Shown: positions 8,634 through 17,581, counted from the first letter of the stretch. The stretch: 64,000 nt of DNA from Clostridium sp. AM33-3 (GCF_003480315.1 NZ_QUIV01000006.1:1-64000), one strand, 5' to 3'. Translations and numbers: made by a program. Notes: generated by a model not told the origin, from the letters alone.

Positions 8634-10697
8634 ATGAACTTACAGGAATCCATTCTGAAAAACCTTGATATAGATTACTCCTACCGGCTGGCCAAGCGTA
8701 TGGAGCAGTTTCGCACCAATCCGGTTCTGGGCTACCGTCCGGCCGGTTCCCGCGCCGAGTTTGAGACCGGTGAAATGCTGAAACAGGAAATGGAAGCCAT
8801 TGGCCTTTCCGATGTGAGAAAAGATGCCGTCAAGGTAGATGGCTGGGAATTTAAAAAAGCTGTTCTTTCCTACTCCGGTGAAGATGGTACTCGTCACGAG
8901 ATCCAGCTTGGCGCTTACCAGACGACGTTTGTTACCGACGGACCGAAGGAATTTTCCCTGATGTATCTTGGAAAGGGAACCGCTGCTGACTACGAAGGGA
9001 AGGATGTCACCGGCAAGCTGGTTCTCGTAGATATCAACCAGCGCGATGAATGGTGGATCAATTACCCGGTTTACCAGGCACACTTAAAGGGCGCTGCTGC
9101 GCTGATCGCTGTGCAGAGCGGCGGCTACGGAGAGATCGATGACGAAGCCTTAAATGCCCAGGATATCGCAGGCCCGGAGAATGCACCTGCGTTCTCCATC
9201 TCCCGGAAGGACTCCGATCCCTTAAAAGAGCTTTTGGAGCGCACTGCCGAGATAACCATCACCCTGGATGCAGACAGCCGTGTCACCCGGGACTGTACCA
9301 CCTACAACATCGTGGGAAGTATTCCCGGCCGTCATCCGGACCGCATGGTTTTACTGTCTGCCCACTATGATTCTTACTTCAGCGGCTTTCAGGATGACAA
9401 TACGGCCATTGCCCTGATGTTTGGCATCGCGAAAGCACTTCTCGCAAGTGGTTTTACACCGAATAATACCATTGTGATCTGCGCCATGGCTGCTGAGGAA
9501 TGGGGGGTTGTGGATTCCAACTTTGACTGGTCCACCGGTGCATACGAGCAGGTGTTCACTGCACACCCGGAATGGGTAGGAAAGGTCATTGCTGACTTAA
9601 ACTTCGAGCTTCCGGCCCTGGCGCACGGTACCCGCGCACGCATCCGCAGCTGCTACGAATATACACGGTTTCTGGAGGAATACTTATCTGAGCTTCCGGA
9701 TCTGACCCAGGCATACCCGGAGGAGACCCGCGTCACGTCCCCGATCGAGACCTGGTCCGATGACTTTTCCATGGCCATTGCCGGCATCCCGTCCATGGTC
9801 AACGATTTTACGGGCGGAAGCTTTATGGAGACTCACTATCACTCTCAGTTTGATAACGATGCCTTTTATGATGAGCAGGTCTACCGGCTTCATCATGAGC
9901 TCTTCGCCCTTCTCATCATGGCTCTTGACGAAACCTGCGTCATTCCGTTATGCTCCGCTCCGGTCATGAAGCGTGCCCTGGACGGCTACAACGCATCCAG
10001 TGAGATTCTCCGTTCCTTCGTTGCCATGGATCTCATCAGTCCTATGACTCTGGCTTCTCTGGCAGAAAAGATTTCTGACCTGGAAAAAATGCTCTCCGAT
10101 GCAGCGGATGTTGCGGAAAGCCGTTATGAATCCCGCAGAAGCTTAAACAGTCATTATCGTGCGCTTCTGGCAGAAGGAAGACAAAAAGAAGCCGAATGCC
10201 TGTATCTGGAATCCCGGGAAGCCGAAAAAGAAGCTCTTCGCCGTTTCAAATACGCCCAGGATGAGCTGGTACGCATTGACTGGTACGGCAATGTCCACTA
10301 CCCGCATGAAATCCTGCTGCAGAACATCCGCCTGATCGGCGGTGCCATTGCCAACTTAAAGGAGCAGAACCTCTCTTCTGCCCTGCGAAAGCTCTATCAG
10401 GTAGACAACAATGCCTACGCTTTCATGTTTGATGAAGAGGTTTACAACCATTTCACCGACTATGTGTTAAATCAGCCGCAGGACCGCCTGAAATGGGGAT
10501 ACCGGCGTCTGATGCCGCACGAGAATATCTATGCTCTGGTGAAGGACCTGCTTCAGAAAAAAGAAGAAGAGCCAGACGAGATTTCGCTCTCCGGTGAGAT
10601 CAGTCATCTGACCAGGATTTTCCAGGATCAGTGCCGCCTGCTGCTGCAGACCACCGATCAGATCCAGAGTCTGGTGCATGACCAGTTTCTGATCTGA
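8634..10697 (+). CDS. M28-family zinc peptidase, intracellular
   Basis: This 687-residue protein has an M28 aminopeptidase domain with an inserted PA-like segment (about 110-215) and a long helical C-terminal region (about 440-687). Zinc-site motifs are SAHYDSY, QDDNTA, MAAEEWG with the general base, DLNFE, and ETHYHSQFD. No signal peptide is present, unlike many secreted M28 enzymes, so it probably trims peptides in the cytoplasm. AGGTTG precedes ATG at 8634. Two overlapping TATAAT boxes lie at 8585-8590 and 8595-8600. The substrate is unknown. A GNAT gene follows 61 nt later. Confidence 0.85.
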   Translation: MNLQESILKNLDIDYSYRLAKRMEQFRTNPVLGYRPAGSRAEFETGEMLKQEMEAIGLSDVRKDAVKVDGWEFKKAVLSYSGEDGTRHEIQLGAYQTTFVTDGPKEFSLMYLGKGTAADYEGKDVTGKLVLVDINQRDEWWINYPVYQAHLKGAAALIAVQSGGYGEIDDEALNAQDIAGPENAPAFSISRKDSDPLKELLERTAEITITLDADSRVTRDCTTYNIVGSIPGRHPDRMVLLSAHYDSYFSGFQDDNTAIALMFGIAKALLASGFTPNNTIVICAMAAEEWGVVDSNFDWSTGAYEQVFTAHPEWVGKVIADLNFELPALAHGTRARIRSCYEYTRFLEEYLSELPDLTQAYPEETRVTSPIETWSDDFSMAIAGIPSMVNDFTGGSFMETHYHSQFDNDAFYDEQVYRLHHELFALLIMALDETCVIPLCSAPVMKRALDGYNASSEILRSFVAMDLISPMTLASLAEKISDLEKMLSDAADVAESRYESRRSLNSHYRALLAEGRQKEAECLYLESREAEKEALRRFKYAQDELVRIDWYGNVHYPHEILLQNIRLIGGAIANLKEQNLSSALRKLYQVDNNAYAFMFDEEVYNHFTDYVLNQPQDRLKWGYRRLMPHENIYALVKDLLQKKEEEPDEISLSGEISHLTRIFQDQCRLLLQTTDQIQSLVHDQFLI

Positions 10698-10725
10698 GTT
10701 TTTACCAACAATATCATGAAATACA

Positions 10726-10758
10726 GAAAGGACAGACGAAGCTTCGTCTGAACATACT
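10726..10758 (+). promoter_or_regulatory. Ribosome site separated from its start codon by a perfect hairpin
   Basis: GAAAGGA (10726-10732) is followed at once by the 18-nt palindrome CAGACGAAGCTTCGTCTG (10733-10750), then 8 nt, then the GNAT start codon at 10759. Linear spacing of 26 nt is too long, but folding of the palindrome would bring the ribosome site to about 8 nt. Confidence 0.6.
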
Positions 10759-11394
10759 ATGGAAAGTGATAAACTATACCGCGTACAGCGTGAAGATCTG
10801 CCAAAGCTGGAGCAGCTTTTGTATGCCTGCTTCAAACACGACCCGCTCTATGAGACTCTGATTCCGGATCCTGAAGTCCGTGAGCGCCTTATGCCGGAGC
10901 TTTTTCACTGCGATATGGATGAATTTTACGAAACCTGCGAGATTTTCTCCGACTGTGCAGACTTAAACGGAATACTGGTTGTCTCTGACGAGGCCGAGCC
11001 CTACAACATTTTCCAGTTCTATTTTGCAGAAGCCCGGGCCACGCTCCAGACCGACACCTACCTCATCAGGGAGGATCACACCCTGAGAACCTTTCACAAC
11101 TTTTTAAAGGGCGTGGACTATTTAAATTCCAGCTGGACAGACCAGCTGCACCAGAACCAGCGTCTCCATATCATCTATCTTGCGGTAGATCCTAAGATGC
11201 AGCATCATGGCATTGCCGCCCGGCTGATGCAGGAAGCCATCGACTATGCTGACTCTCACCGCATGATGATCTCCCTGGAGACCCACAACGAAAAGAACGT
11301 AGAATTCTATCAAAACCTTGGCTTTAAAGTCTATGGAATCATGAAGCAGAATTTCCCGCTCAAGCAATACTGTATGATCCGGGAAATTCAGTAA
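10759..11394 (+). CDS. GNAT-family N-acetyltransferase
   Basis: The 211-residue protein has the acetyl-CoA-binding GNAT motif A near 135-170 (IIYLAVDPKMQHHGIAARLM) and the C-terminal motif with ETHNEKNVEFYQNLGF around 178-193. The N-terminal half is acidic and aromatic and sets substrate choice, which cannot be read from sequence. It follows the M28 peptidase in the same direction. Its ribosome site sits before a hairpin (see 10726-10758). A terminator starts 8 nt after the stop codon. Confidence 0.88.
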   Translation: MESDKLYRVQREDLPKLEQLLYACFKHDPLYETLIPDPEVRERLMPELFHCDMDEFYETCEIFSDCADLNGILVVSDEAEPYNIFQFYFAEARATLQTDTYLIREDHTLRTFHNFLKGVDYLNSSWTDQLHQNQRLHIIYLAVDPKMQHHGIAARLMQEAIDYADSHRMMISLETHNEKNVEFYQNLGFKVYGIMKQNFPLKQYCMIREIQ

Positions 11395-11401
11395 CAGAAA
11401 G

Positions 11402-11441
11402 AAAAGGGACAATCCGCTTCATTGGACTGTCCCTTTTCCTT
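11402..11441. terminator. Bidirectional intrinsic terminator
   Basis: AAAAGGGACA (11402-11411) and TGTCCCTTTT (11428-11437) form a 10-bp stem with T-rich sequence on both strands. It lies between the convergent GNAT and transglycosylase genes. Confidence 0.85.
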
Positions 11442-11449
11442 TTGTTTTC

Positions 11450-12169
11450 TTAATTCATCGCCACCAGTTCTGCGCTCATCAGTGTGGTATCTTCCTTCGT
11501 GAGATAACCGCAGGCTTCCATTCGGCTTATAACCTTCTTCTGACGTTTTTCGGCCAATGCCAGATTTTTGCTCGGTGCGTATTTGGATGGGGCGTTTGGT
11601 ACGCCTGCCAGAAGCGTGCACTCATAATCATTCATCTTTGCTGCCGGTTTTCCGAAGTATCCTTCGCTGGCTTCTCCGACATTGTAGTATCCGTCTCCAA
11701 AGTAAATGCTGTTTACATAGAGTTCAAGAATCTCATCCTTAGTATAGTTCCGTTCCAGTTCCAGTGCCAGAAAAACCTCAGCTGCTTTGCGGTTCATGGT
11801 CTTTTCCTGGGAAAAGTACAGATTTTTTGCAAGCTGCTGTGTGATGGTGCTGCCGCCCTCTACATAGCGTCCTGCTTTTATATCATTGACCAAAGCCCGG
11901 CCGATCGCGATCAGATCCAGGCCGAAATGCTCGTAAAAGCGGTGATCCTCCACCGATACCACAGCCTGCACATAAGTCTCCGGCATCTCTTCCAGGGAAG
12001 TAAAACTCTCCCGGCTGCGGATCTCGTTTACCTTTTCCTCCAGGCTTACAGTCTGTACTGCATTTTTATATAATCCATAGCCCTCTCCGGCTAAAGAAAA
12101 TCCACAGCCTGCCATGACCGTGCATGCAAATGCAAATACCCATCTGGCAATTCGTTTTCCTCTCATCAT
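11450..12169 (-). CDS. Monofunctional peptidoglycan glycosyltransferase (GT51)
   Basis: The 239-residue protein has one N-terminal membrane segment (about 8-27, containing a Cys in MAGCGFS that may be lipidated) and a GT51 domain that polymerises lipid II into glycan strands. Catalytic and conserved motifs are VEDHRFYEHFGLD (first catalytic Glu), EGGSTITQQLAKN, RKAAEVFLALELE, and ILELYVNSIYFGDG. There is no transpeptidase domain, so it resembles MtgA/SgtB rather than class A PBPs. Its leader contains a long hairpin that pairs with the ribosome site and a set of three spaced direct repeats, so expression is probably tightly controlled. Confidence 0.92.
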   Translation of the reverse strand: MMRGKRIARWVFAFACTVMAGCGFSLAGEGYGLYKNAVQTVSLEEKVNEIRSRESFTSLEEMPETYVQAVVSVEDHRFYEHFGLDLIAIGRALVNDIKAGRYVEGGSTITQQLAKNLYFSQEKTMNRKAAEVFLALELERNYTKDEILELYVNSIYFGDGYYNVGEASEGYFGKPAAKMNDYECTLLAGVPNAPSKYAPSKNLALAEKRQKKVISRMEACGYLTKEDTTLMSAELVAMN

Positions 12170-12173
12170 AATG

Positions 12174-12250
12174 TAAGCCTCCTCTTTCGTGCTGTCTGAA
12201 TTCTGTCATCGTTTTCTTATGATAGAATTCTAGCACAAAGAGGAGGCTTA
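12174..12250 (-). promoter_or_regulatory. Leader hairpin that sequesters the transglycosylase ribosome site
   Basis: AAGAGGAGG, the ribosome site, lies within a 14-nt arm (12174-12187) that is perfectly complementary to 12237-12250. The pairing continues with GTGCT/AGCAC and GAATTCT/AGAATTC after small bulges, giving about 30 bp closing a short apex near 12210. In RNA the ribosome site would be buried. A protein, small RNA or ligand would be needed to open it; alternatively it is a small inverted-repeat element. Confidence 0.6.
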
Positions 12251-12272
12251 AGACTTTACCGTTCTCTTAGCG

Positions 12273-12320
12273 ATTCTGACACTATTTCTACAATTCTGAC
12301 GAGAATTGGAAGATTCTGAC
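12273..12320. repeat. Three direct repeats ATTCTGAC at exact 20-nt spacing
   Basis: ATTCTGAC occurs at 12273-12280, 12293-12300 and 12313-12320, each start 20 nt from the next, upstream of the transglycosylase (read GTCAGAAT on its strand). Two-turn spacing on one face suits an activator such as a response regulator. The promoter-proximal copy overlaps a possible -35 (TGTCAG) placed 17 nt before TAAAGT. Confidence 0.55.
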
Positions 12321-12383
12321 AAATTTCTTACAGACCGTCAAAAGAACCTTATGGTTTCGGACACAGAATAAACACGATTTTCA

Positions 12384-12950
12384 TTATGCGCCAATGAGCA
12401 GGGCCGTCAGAACCTTCATGACTCCGGCCAGCACCATGACCAGGATCGGATTCATCTTTCCCTTCTGCAGCAGCACTACACAGATCACAAAGATTCCCAC
12501 CATGATCCAGTTGGTTCCCCAAGCAGTAATCTGCGCGCTGTTTTCCCAGAAGGCATTGGTCAAAATGGCAATGCCCGCAGAGCCGATCAGGGCGACCACC
12601 GCAGGTCTTAAGGAGGCCAGCACGCCTTGCAGCAGTGACATGTTCCGGTATTTGAGATACAGCTTCGCGATCAGCGTAACGATGACGCAGGAAGGCAGAA
12701 TACATCCGAATGTTGCTGCGAGAGCTCCAGGTACACCGGCAATCTTCGTTCCGACAAAGGTGGCAGAGTTCACTGCAATAGGACCGGGTGTCATCTGGGA
12801 AATCGTGATGAGATCCGTAAATTCCGCCATGGTCAGCCACTGATGCCCGTTCACTACCTGTCCCTGTATAAGAGGCATGGCCGCATAGCCGCCTCCAAAG
12901 CTGAACATGCCAATCTGGAGAAAGCTGATAAAAAGCTTAAGATAGATCAT
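12384..12950 (-). CDS. Chromate-transporter family protein, second half
   Basis: The 188-residue membrane protein carries the ChrA signature FSFGGGYAAMPLI near the N-terminus and TPGPIAVNSATFVG around 52-65, with about six hydrophobic segments. Short CHR proteins come as pairs that together equal one long ChrA. Its start codon follows directly after the stop codon of the partner gene, so the two are translationally coupled. The family is named for chromate efflux, but the true substrate in gut anaerobes is not known. Confidence 0.85.
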   Translation of the reverse strand: MIYLKLFISFLQIGMFSFGGGYAAMPLIQGQVVNGHQWLTMAEFTDLITISQMTPGPIAVNSATFVGTKIAGVPGALAATFGCILPSCVIVTLIAKLYLKYRNMSLLQGVLASLRPAVVALIGSAGIAILTNAFWENSAQITAWGTNWIMVGIFVICVVLLQKGKMNPILVMVLAGVMKVLTALLIGA

Positions 12951-13529
12951 TTATGCAGTCTCCTTTCCGGTAAGGAGGGTCCGCGCGACGCCAAGAAGGC
13001 CGCAGGCAATCACCACGAAAATGACATTGACCCGGAAGATACAGGATGCAGCAAAGGCACAGACCATAATAAGGATAGATGTCTTGTTCCTTCCATGAAC
13101 AATACCGGCTCCCATCTCATAGGTAACCGACGCGATGACTGCTCCTACTCCGGACTGCATGCCCTGCAGCATCTGACTCACAATGAAATTGTCTTTTATC
13201 AGATTGTAAAAAACCGAGATTGCAGAAATGATCAGAAACGGCGGAATAATGGTTCCAAGAATTGCAATCACCGTTCCGGCCATTCCGGCCAGCTTATATC
13301 CCACCACGATGGCCCCGTTGACCGCAATGGCTCCCGGAGAGGACTGGGCGATCGCGACCAGATCCAGCATCTCCTCATTCTCGATCCAGTGATATTCATC
13401 TACAAATTTTTTCTTCAGAAGCGAAACGATCACATAACCGCCGCCAAAGGTAAAAGCACTCAGGTAGAGCGTGGAGACAAACAGCTTCCACAACACCCTT
13501 CTCTTGTTTTCCATCTTTGATACTTCCAT
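12951..13529 (-). CDS. Chromate-transporter family protein, first half
   Basis: The 192-residue membrane protein has FTFGGGYVIVSLL near 27-39 and SSPGAIAVNGAIVVG around 66-80, the paired CHR signatures. Its start overlaps the nrdG stop codon (TAATG), so it belongs to nrdG-chr-chr. A second ATG five codons on is a less likely start because it loses that coupling. It probably forms a heterodimer with the next gene product. Substrate unproven. Confidence 0.85.
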   Translation of the reverse strand: MEVSKMENKRRVLWKLFVSTLYLSAFTFGGGYVIVSLLKKKFVDEYHWIENEEMLDLVAIAQSSPGAIAVNGAIVVGYKLAGMAGTVIAILGTIIPPFLIISAISVFYNLIKDNFIVSQMLQGMQSGVGAVIASVTYEMGAGIVHGRNKTSILIMVCAFAASCIFRVNVIFVVIACGLLGVARTLLTGKETA

Positions 13530-14056
13530 TATCGATATTGCTCCATCCAGACTGCCTTCCCGGCTGCAAGGGAGCGCGCCACATCCAGGATCCGCTGGTT
13601 TTCGGAGCCGCGGAATTTCAGGCTTAAATTCTTTAAATCTTCCACAAATTTTCCATCTACCAGAACATCCAGAAGCGGCACCAGCTCCCGTGTTACCTCC
13701 GATTCCTTCATCATGCGTCCCAGAATGTCCTTCTCGAAATCATATCCGGAAAAGCACCAGATCGTTTTTTGGGGAAAACGCTTTTTCAGTTCTTTTAAAA
13801 ACGGCAGCAGCCCAGCCTGGTTCTCCGGCTCCATAGGCTCCCCGCCAAGCAGGGTAATGCCTTCCATGTAGTCGTGATCCAGAGCGGAAAAGATCTTCTG
13901 CCAGACCTCTTCCGTAAACGGTTCACCGTACTCAAAATCCCATGCCTGAGCATTGAAACAGCCCTTGCAGTGATGTCTGCAGCCGCTCACAAAAAGCGAC
14001 ACCCGCACACCCGGACCATTGGCAATGTCTACCGGCTTGATGGTTGCGTAATTCAT
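13529..14056 (-). CDS. nrdG: Anaerobic ribonucleotide reductase activating enzyme
   Basis: This 175-residue radical-SAM enzyme makes the glycyl radical on NrdD. The [4Fe-4S] motif CRHHCKGC sits near 26-33 after NGPGVRVSLFVSGC, and TLLGGEPM around 79-86 is the SAM-contact GGEP motif. Length is standard. The reductase gene nrdD, often adjacent, is not in this window; instead nrdG overlaps a chromate-type transporter gene downstream and follows an ABC exporter pair by 17 nt. Confidence 0.93.
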   Translation of the reverse strand: MNYATIKPVDIANGPGVRVSLFVSGCRHHCKGCFNAQAWDFEYGEPFTEEVWQKIFSALDHDYMEGITLLGGEPMEPENQAGLLPFLKELKKRFPQKTIWCFSGYDFEKDILGRMMKESEVTRELVPLLDVLVDGKFVEDLKNLSLKFRGSENQRILDVARSLAAGKAVWMEQYR

Positions 14057-14073
14057 AATTCCAACACTCCTTA

Positions 14074-15828
14074 TTATCCCGCGAACTGGCTGTTATACAG
14101 GTTCGCGTAAAATCCGTTCTGTGCCAGCAGGGTCTCATGGGTTCCCTGCTCAATGATATGGCCATCCTTCATCACCAGGATCACATCGGCCTCACGGATA
14201 GTAGAAAGACGATGTGCAACAATAAAGCTGGTACGGCCTTTCATCATGGCAGCGAAAGCCTTCTGGATACGGATCTCGGTGCGGGTATCGATGGAAGAGG
14301 TTGCCTCATCGAGGATCAGCATCGGAGGCAGGCACAGCATGACGCGGGCAATGCAGAGAAGCTGCTTCTGCCCCTGGGAAAGATTGCCACCATCCTCGGA
14401 GATCACCGTGTCATATCCATCCGGCATACGCTTGATAAAGCTGTGGGCATGCGCCTCCTTTGCCGCCCGGATGACCTCCTCCTCGGTCGCGTCCGGCTTG
14501 CCGTAGGCAATATTCTCCCGGATGGTTCCGGCCTTTAACCAGGTTTCCTGCAGAACCATTCCATAATTGGTGCGCAGACTCTTTCTTGTAACGTGGCGGA
14601 TATCTTCACCGGACACCCTGATAGAACCGCTTACTACATCGTAGAAACGCATCAGCAGATTGATCATGGTGGTCTTGCCGCAGCCGGTCGGTCCGACAAT
14701 GGCAATGCGCTGTCCTGGCTTTACATCCAGGTTTAAATCCTCGATCAGGGAAGTATCCGGAGTGTAGGAGAAATTTACATGCTCCAGCTTTACACTGCCG
14801 TCCACGTTCTGAAGATTGACTGCGTCGGCATCCTCCGGGGTAAACGGCGGCTCGTCGATCAGCTCAAATACCCGTGCCGCGCAGGCCAGGGCATTCTGCA
14901 GCTCGGTCACAACGCCGGAAATCTCATTGAAAGGCTTTGTGTACTGGTTCGCATAGCTTAAGAACGCAGAAAGCTGTCCCACGGTAAGCAGTCCGCGGAT
15001 GGCAGCGAAAGCACCGGCGACACCGACGCTGGCGTATACCATACTGTTGACGAAACGGGTGGCCGGGTTGGTGATCGAAGAGAAAAAGATCGCACGCAGG
15101 CTGTAGCCCTGAAGGCGTCCGTTGATCTCCTCAAAGCGCTTCTGCGCCTCATCCTGATAGCCAAAGGCCTGTACTACTTTTTCATTTCCCACCATTTCAT
15201 CTACCAGGGAAGTCAGTTCACCCCTGGTCTGGGACTGAAGCCTGAACATGGAATAGGTTTTCTTTGCGATAAAGCTTGCCACAAACAGGGAAAGCGGAGT
15301 CACGCACACCACCACAAGCGTAATGAACGGATTCACCACCAGCATGAATCCCAGGGTTCCGAGAATCGTCAGGACACCGGTAAAGAGCTGGGTAAAGCCC
15401 ATCAGCAGTCCCTCGGAGAACTGGTCAATATCTGCGATGATACGGCTGATGATATCGCCGTACTGGTGGGAATCAATGTAGCTCAGCGGAAGAATCTCCA
15501 GATGGTTGAAGGCCTTCGTTCGGATGTCCTTTACCACCCGGTAGGTGATCTGGTTGTTGATATGGTTCATGAGCCACTGGGCAAGCGCCGTAACGACGAT
15601 CACGACCGCAATTTTGCGAAGGATCGCAAGCAGTCCGTTAAAATCCACATTGCCGGGACCCAGGATCAGGTCGACACCCTCTCCCACCAGGATCGGCGCG
15701 TAAAGGGTGGTTGCCACGGTCACGGCAGCCAGGATCAGGGAGAGAACTACGAGCCATTTGTAGCTTCCAATATAGTTCAGGATCCGCTTTAAGGTTGATT
15801 TATGTTTTTCAATCTCAAGTTTTGCCAC
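14074..15828 (-). CDS. ABC exporter half-transporter with the consensus ATPase site residues
   Basis: The 584-residue protein has an N-terminal type-1 exporter domain (six helices, about 20-310) and an ATPase domain with Walker A GPTGCGKTT, Walker B LILDEATSS with catalytic Glu, and switch His in IVAHRLSTI. Its signature is LSQGQ, not LSGGQ. GTG at 15828 is chosen: GAGGAGG lies upstream and the partner stop codon is only 1 nt away. Together with the next gene it forms a heterodimer with one good and one degenerate ATP site. Cargo is unknown; drugs, lipids or peptides are usual for the family. Confidence 0.9.
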   Translation of the reverse strand: MAKLEIEKHKSTLKRILNYIGSYKWLVVLSLILAAVTVATTLYAPILVGEGVDLILGPGNVDFNGLLAILRKIAVVIVVTALAQWLMNHINNQITYRVVKDIRTKAFNHLEILPLSYIDSHQYGDIISRIIADIDQFSEGLLMGFTQLFTGVLTILGTLGFMLVVNPFITLVVVCVTPLSLFVASFIAKKTYSMFRLQSQTRGELTSLVDEMVGNEKVVQAFGYQDEAQKRFEEINGRLQGYSLRAIFFSSITNPATRFVNSMVYASVGVAGAFAAIRGLLTVGQLSAFLSYANQYTKPFNEISGVVTELQNALACAARVFELIDEPPFTPEDADAVNLQNVDGSVKLEHVNFSYTPDTSLIEDLNLDVKPGQRIAIVGPTGCGKTTMINLLMRFYDVVSGSIRVSGEDIRHVTRKSLRTNYGMVLQETWLKAGTIRENIAYGKPDATEEEVIRAAKEAHAHSFIKRMPDGYDTVISEDGGNLSQGQKQLLCIARVMLCLPPMLILDEATSSIDTRTEIRIQKAFAAMMKGRTSFIVAHRLSTIREADVILVMKDGHIIEQGTHETLLAQNGFYANLYNSQFAG

Positions 15829-15829
15829 T

Positions 15830-17581
15830 TTACTGCACCTCCTCTCTGGAAAGCTGGGACAGACAGATCTCGCGATATACCTCACAGCTTTCAAACAGCT
15901 CCTCATGAGTACCAATGCCCATAGCCGCACCATCATCCAGGACTACGATCTGGTCCGCATGCCGGATCGTGGTCGCACGCTGGGATACAATGAAAACAGT
16001 CATATCCTTTGTGCCCTTCTGGATCGCCATACGGAGTTTCGCATCCGTCGCGAAGTCCAGTGCAGAGGCACTGTCATCCATGATCAGGATCTCCGGCTCG
16101 CGCACCAGGGCGCGGGCAATGGTCAGGCGCTGCCTCTGTCCGCCGGATAAATTCTTTCCGGCCTGGTCAATATAAAGATCCAGTCCCTTTTCCTTGCCAT
16201 CCACGAATTCGCGGGCCTGTGCGATATCCAGGGCACGGTAGATTTCCTCATCGGTGGCATTCTTTTTGCCCCATCTCATATTTTCACGAAGAGTTCCCTG
16301 GAAGAGGATTGCCTTCTGCGGCACAACACCGATTTTTTCTCTCAGGGTTTCCAGCGGATAATCCTTTACATTCACACCATCCACAAGGACTGCACCCTCC
16401 CGCACATCATAGAAACGCGGGATCAGGTTTACCAGAGATGATTTTCCGGAACCGGTACCGCCGATGATACCGATAGTCTGTCCCTTCTTTACGGTCATGC
16501 TGATGTCTGTCAGGGAATCTGCCTTGGCGCCCTTATAAAGAAAGTTCACATGGTCAAACTGTACCTTGGCCGGTGCTCCTGCTCCCTCTGCCGCAGCTTC
16601 CGAAGCCGTTACCATACCCTTAGCAGGACTGACAATGCTGCTCTTTTCTTCCAGGACACTGCTGATACGATTTGCGCAGGCCAGTGCCTTGGAAATGGAA
16701 ATGATCAGGTTTGCCATCTTGATCAGCTCTACCAGGATCTGCGACATATAGTTGACAAGCGCCACCGTCTCACCCTGGGTGATAATGCCGGCATCCACCT
16801 GTTTTCCGGAGATCCAGACTACTGAAATAATGGAAAGGTTGACTACCACATAGGTCATCGGGTTCATCAGCGCGGAAATCTTACCGACAAAGACCTGGAA
16901 CCTTACGAGAAGTCCGTTGGACTCGTCAAAGTTTCGGATTTCATCCTCCTGTCGGTTAAAGGCACGGATCACACGTGCGCCGGTTAAGTTTTCCCGGGTT
17001 GCCTGGGTCACATGGTCTAACTGCTTCTGAACCTTTTTGTACAGCGGCATGCTGACAGCCATGATACCGAATACGATCACAGAAAGCACCGGAATGGCAA
17101 CTACAAAGATCATGGCTGCCTTCACATTTACGGTGAAAGCCATAACCATGGCTCCGAACACGATGAACGGAGAACGGAGGAGCAGCCGCAGTGTCAGATT
17201 CACACCGGACTGTACCTGGTTGATATCGCTGGTCATGCGGGTGATCAGCGTGGAGGTTCCGATGGTATCCTGCTCACTGTAAGAGAGGCTTCCGATATGG
17301 GCAAACAGATCATTGCGCAGACCGGTCGCAAAACCGACTGCTGCCTTTGCCGAAAAATATTGTGCCGTGATGGAACAGGTCAGGCCGATCACTCCCAGCA
17401 ATACAAGAAGTCCTCCCATTCGCAGGATATAGCCCGGATCCTGATTTTTGATACCAACATCCACGATCTGAGCAACAACAAGCGGTACAAACAATTCAAA
17501 ACTGGCTTCCAGCATTTTAAAGAGAGGGGCCAGCACCGTCTCTTTTTTGTAGGCGTTTAAATAACGCAGCAGCCTCTTCAT
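15830..17581 (-). CDS. ABC exporter half-transporter with degenerate ATPase site residues
   Basis: The 583-residue partner has six membrane helices (about 15-300) and an ATPase domain with Walker A GGTGSGKSS and a canonical LSGGQ. The Walker B is LIMDDSASA, so the catalytic Glu is Asp, and the switch His is Gln (IVSQRATTI). These changes sit opposite the LSQGQ of the partner, the known pattern of heterodimeric exporters such as TM287/288 and BmrCD. ATG at 17581 follows GGAGGTTTACT. It is the first gene of the operon. Confidence 0.92.
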   Translation of the reverse strand: MKRLLRYLNAYKKETVLAPLFKMLEASFELFVPLVVAQIVDVGIKNQDPGYILRMGGLLVLLGVIGLTCSITAQYFSAKAAVGFATGLRNDLFAHIGSLSYSEQDTIGTSTLITRMTSDINQVQSGVNLTLRLLLRSPFIVFGAMVMAFTVNVKAAMIFVVAIPVLSVIVFGIMAVSMPLYKKVQKQLDHVTQATRENLTGARVIRAFNRQEDEIRNFDESNGLLVRFQVFVGKISALMNPMTYVVVNLSIISVVWISGKQVDAGIITQGETVALVNYMSQILVELIKMANLIISISKALACANRISSVLEEKSSIVSPAKGMVTASEAAAEGAGAPAKVQFDHVNFLYKGAKADSLTDISMTVKKGQTIGIIGGTGSGKSSLVNLIPRFYDVREGAVLVDGVNVKDYPLETLREKIGVVPQKAILFQGTLRENMRWGKKNATDEEIYRALDIAQAREFVDGKEKGLDLYIDQAGKNLSGGQRQRLTIARALVREPEILIMDDSASALDFATDAKLRMAIQKGTKDMTVFIVSQRATTIRHADQIVVLDDGAAMGIGTHEELFESCEVYREICLSQLSREEVQ

